A model generated the notes under the pieces. That model was not told the DNA's origin. It was given only the letters and a program-made list of their open reading frames with translations, and ran no database searches. From Halomonas elongata DSM 2581 (lineage in GTDB: Bacteria; Pseudomonadota; Gammaproteobacteria; Pseudomonadales; Halomonadaceae): 64,000 nt of DNA. Shown here in pieces: positions 62,582 through 64,000 of the stretch (the stretch's first letter is position 1; every line of letters starts with the position of its first letter). The stretch spans positions 3,596,001 through 3,660,000 of the forward strand of contig NC_014532.2 of the NCBI RefSeq assembly GCF_000196875.2. Direction: 5' to 3'. The translations under genes and the position numbers were made by a program.

Positions 62582-63781
62582 TCAGGTGAGCGTCACTCGC
62601 GCATAGCGTTTCTTGCCGGCCTGAATCACGTAACGCTTGCCGGTATCGAGCATATGATCGCGGGCGACCACCTCGCCGTCGACCTTCACCCGACCGTTGC
62701 CCAGCATGTCCTTGGCCTGGGCGCTGTTCTGCACCAGCCCGGCGCGATTGAGCACGGCGGCGATGGGCGCCCGGTCACTTCCCTCGAAGTCGACGTCCAC
62801 TTCGGGCAGGTCCTCGGGCAACTCGCCGTCGGCCAGTTGATTACCGGCACTGCGGTGCGCATTGGCCGCCGCTTCTTCACCGTGATAGCGACCGATCAGC
62901 TCGCGCGCCAGCTCCATCTTGATATCCCGGGGATTCGCCCCCTGCTCCACAGAGTGCTTGAGCGCGTCGATCTCCTCATTGCTCTTCAGAGAAAGCAGGT
63001 CGAAATAACGCCACATCAGGCTATCGGGCATGGACACCAGTTTGTTGAACATGGCGCCCGGCGCTTCGTCGACCCCGACATAGTTGCCCAACGACTTGGA
63101 CATCTTCTGGACGCCGTCCAGCCCCTCCAGCAGCGGCATGGTGATGACGACCTGAGACTCCTGATCGAAGTGCTTCTGTACCTCCCTGCCCATCAGCAGG
63201 TTGAACTTCTGGTCGGTACCGCCGAGTTCGATGTCGGCCTCCAGCGCCACGGAGTCATAGCCTTGCACGAGCGGATAGAGAAACTCGTGGATGGAAATCG
63301 ACTGGCCGGCACGATAGCGCTTCTCGAAATCATCACGCTCGAGCATGCGTGCCACGGTGCTCTGGGCCGCCAGCTCGATCATGTCGGCGGCACTCATGGA
63401 GGAGAACCATTCGGCATTGAAGCGTACTTCGGTCTTGGCAGGATCGAGCACCTTGAAGACCTGTTCCTTGTAGGTCTCGGCGTTGGCTCTCACTTCCTCT
63501 TCCGTGAGCGGCTTGCGCGTCACGTTCTTGCCGGTGGGATCGCCGATGCGTCCGGTGAAATCGCCGATCAGGAAAATGACCTCATGACCGAGATCCTGAA
63601 ACTGACGCATCTTGGTCAGCAGCACACTGTGCCCCAGGTGCAGGTCCGGCGCGGTGGGATCGAACCCCGCCTTGATGCGCAGGGTACGGCCGGAGGCCAG
63701 TTTCTTCTCCAGCTCTTCTTCCAGAAGAATCTCGTGGGTACCGCGCTTGAGCAAGGCTAGCGCGTCGGCAACATCGGTCAT
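62582..63781 (-). CDS. tyrS: tyrosyl-tRNA synthetase
   Basis: A 399-residue class I synthetase with HLGH (in [11 protein letters not shown]) and KMSKS (in [11 protein letters not shown]) motifs and a C-terminal S4 RNA-binding domain ([19 protein letters not shown]). The KMSKS form marks the TyrZ-like group rather than the E. coli KFGKT group. It charges tRNA-Tyr. ATG 63781 follows GGAGAGGAGA. Divergent from anmK. Confidence 0.96.
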   Translation of the reverse strand: MTDVADALALLKRGTHEILLEEELEKKLASGRTLRIKAGFDPTAPDLHLGHSVLLTKMRQFQDLGHEVIFLIGDFTGRIGDPTGKNVTRKPLTEEEVRANAETYKEQVFKVLDPAKTEVRFNAEWFSSMSAADMIELAAQSTVARMLERDDFEKRYRAGQSISIHEFLYPLVQGYDSVALEADIELGGTDQKFNLLMGREVQKHFDQESQVVITMPLLEGLDGVQKMSKSLGNYVGVDEAPGAMFNKLVSMPDSLMWRYFDLLSLKSNEEIDALKHSVEQGANPRDIKMELARELIGRYHGEEAAANAHRSAGNQLADGELPEDLPEVDVDFEGSDRAPIAAVLNRAGLVQNSAQAKDMLGNGRVKVDGEVVARDHMLDTGKRYVIQAGKKRYARVTLT

Positions 63782-63892
63782 TCTCTCCTCTCCACTCGGC
63801 AAGACGGTCCTCCCGGGACCTTGATCGGCGACTGTACCGCGCCAATGCTATCATGCTCCGCAACGACGGTTGAGCCTATCCCGGGAGTCCTC

Positions 63893-64000
63893 ATGAGCTT
63901 ATTCATCGGCCTGATGTCCGGCACCAGTCTCGATGGCATCGACGCCGCCCTGGTCGACATTGCCCCCGACACACCACCACGACTCCTGGCGACCCACGGC
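63893..64000 (+). CDS. anmK: anhydro-N-acetylmuramic acid kinase, 3' end beyond the window
   Basis: The first 36 residues start MSLFIGLMSGTSLDGIDAAL, the AnmK signature. The family phosphorylates and opens anhydroMurNAc in cell-wall recycling. Start ATG 63893 behind GGGAG. It stands divergent to tyrS, a common arrangement in Pseudomonas-like bacteria. The gene is cut by the window edge. Confidence 0.93.
   Translation, partial: MSLFIGLMSGTSLDGIDAALVDIAPDTPPRLLATHG

Overview
The window looks like a junction between an integrative and conjugative element (ICE, about 1-37,844) and the chromosome (about 37,845-64,000) of a moderately GC-rich gammaproteobacterium. The rRNA operon, the selD-mnmH pair, radA, hisC and tyrS/anmK would fit a Halomonas-like host. 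That assignment comes from reading gene content and 16S by eye, not from a search.

ICE part. The left edge carries the end of a GI-type (ICEclc/PFGI-1-like) mating-pair cluster: a TraU-like protein, a TIGR03755-like protein, a small membrane protein and a TraG-N protein. After some small genes, a DUF4282 gene and an HU-Rpn nuclease pair comes a type VI secretion effector island on the minus strand (hcp, vgrG, DUF4123 adaptor, DUF3304, DUF2235/Tle1-like). Next are an AP2-like DNA-binding protein and a small tyrosine recombinase. From 15.5 to 30.6 kb there are four modular operons of small ICE genes (DUF1640-like, DUF3577, KfrB-like, ArdC and several unknowns). Each operon starts with a copy of a ~146-bp repeat (R1-R4) carrying a TTGACA-N16-TAGCAT promoter. 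Most genes inside are preceded by a leader whose left arm is complementary to that gene's own ribosome-binding or start region. The first operon is separated from the other three by 8 kb of cargo: a secreted protein, DUF4336, a membrane protein, a P-loop kinase-like protein, a methyltransferase, TetR-amidase, and a cupin regulator divergent from class II aldolase and DapA-like genes. The right end carries an AT-rich orphan gene, a broken SRAP gene, umuDC with a LexA-like box, a MobH relaxase and a tyrosine integrase. It ends at a 55-bp 3' piece of a tRNA-Thr(TGT) gene, the likely attachment site.

Chromosomal part. Next to the att site is an L-lactate permease gene with a frameshift, then a degenerate copy of an ICE gene fragment and a VTT-domain/flavin disulfide reductase fusion. 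An unusual divergent pair follows: an RhlA-like 3-hydroxyacyl ester synthase and an 839-residue acyl carrier protein-thioesterase-cytochrome P450 fusion. Together they suggest a lipid or biosurfactant pathway. Housekeeping genes follow: an outer-membrane protein, YjaG, an alkyltransferase-like protein, a glutamine-amidotransferase-like protein lacking its cysteine, mnmH-selD, radA, an NlpE-like lipoprotein, an AEC transporter, hisC and a VOC protein. Two copies of a ~142-bp miniature inverted-repeat element lie among them. The window closes with a full rRNA operon on the minus strand (16S, tRNA-Ile, tRNA-Ala, 23S, 5S) with tandem promoters, then tyrS and the start of anmK.

All assignments rest on reading motifs and layout by eye; no database search was run.
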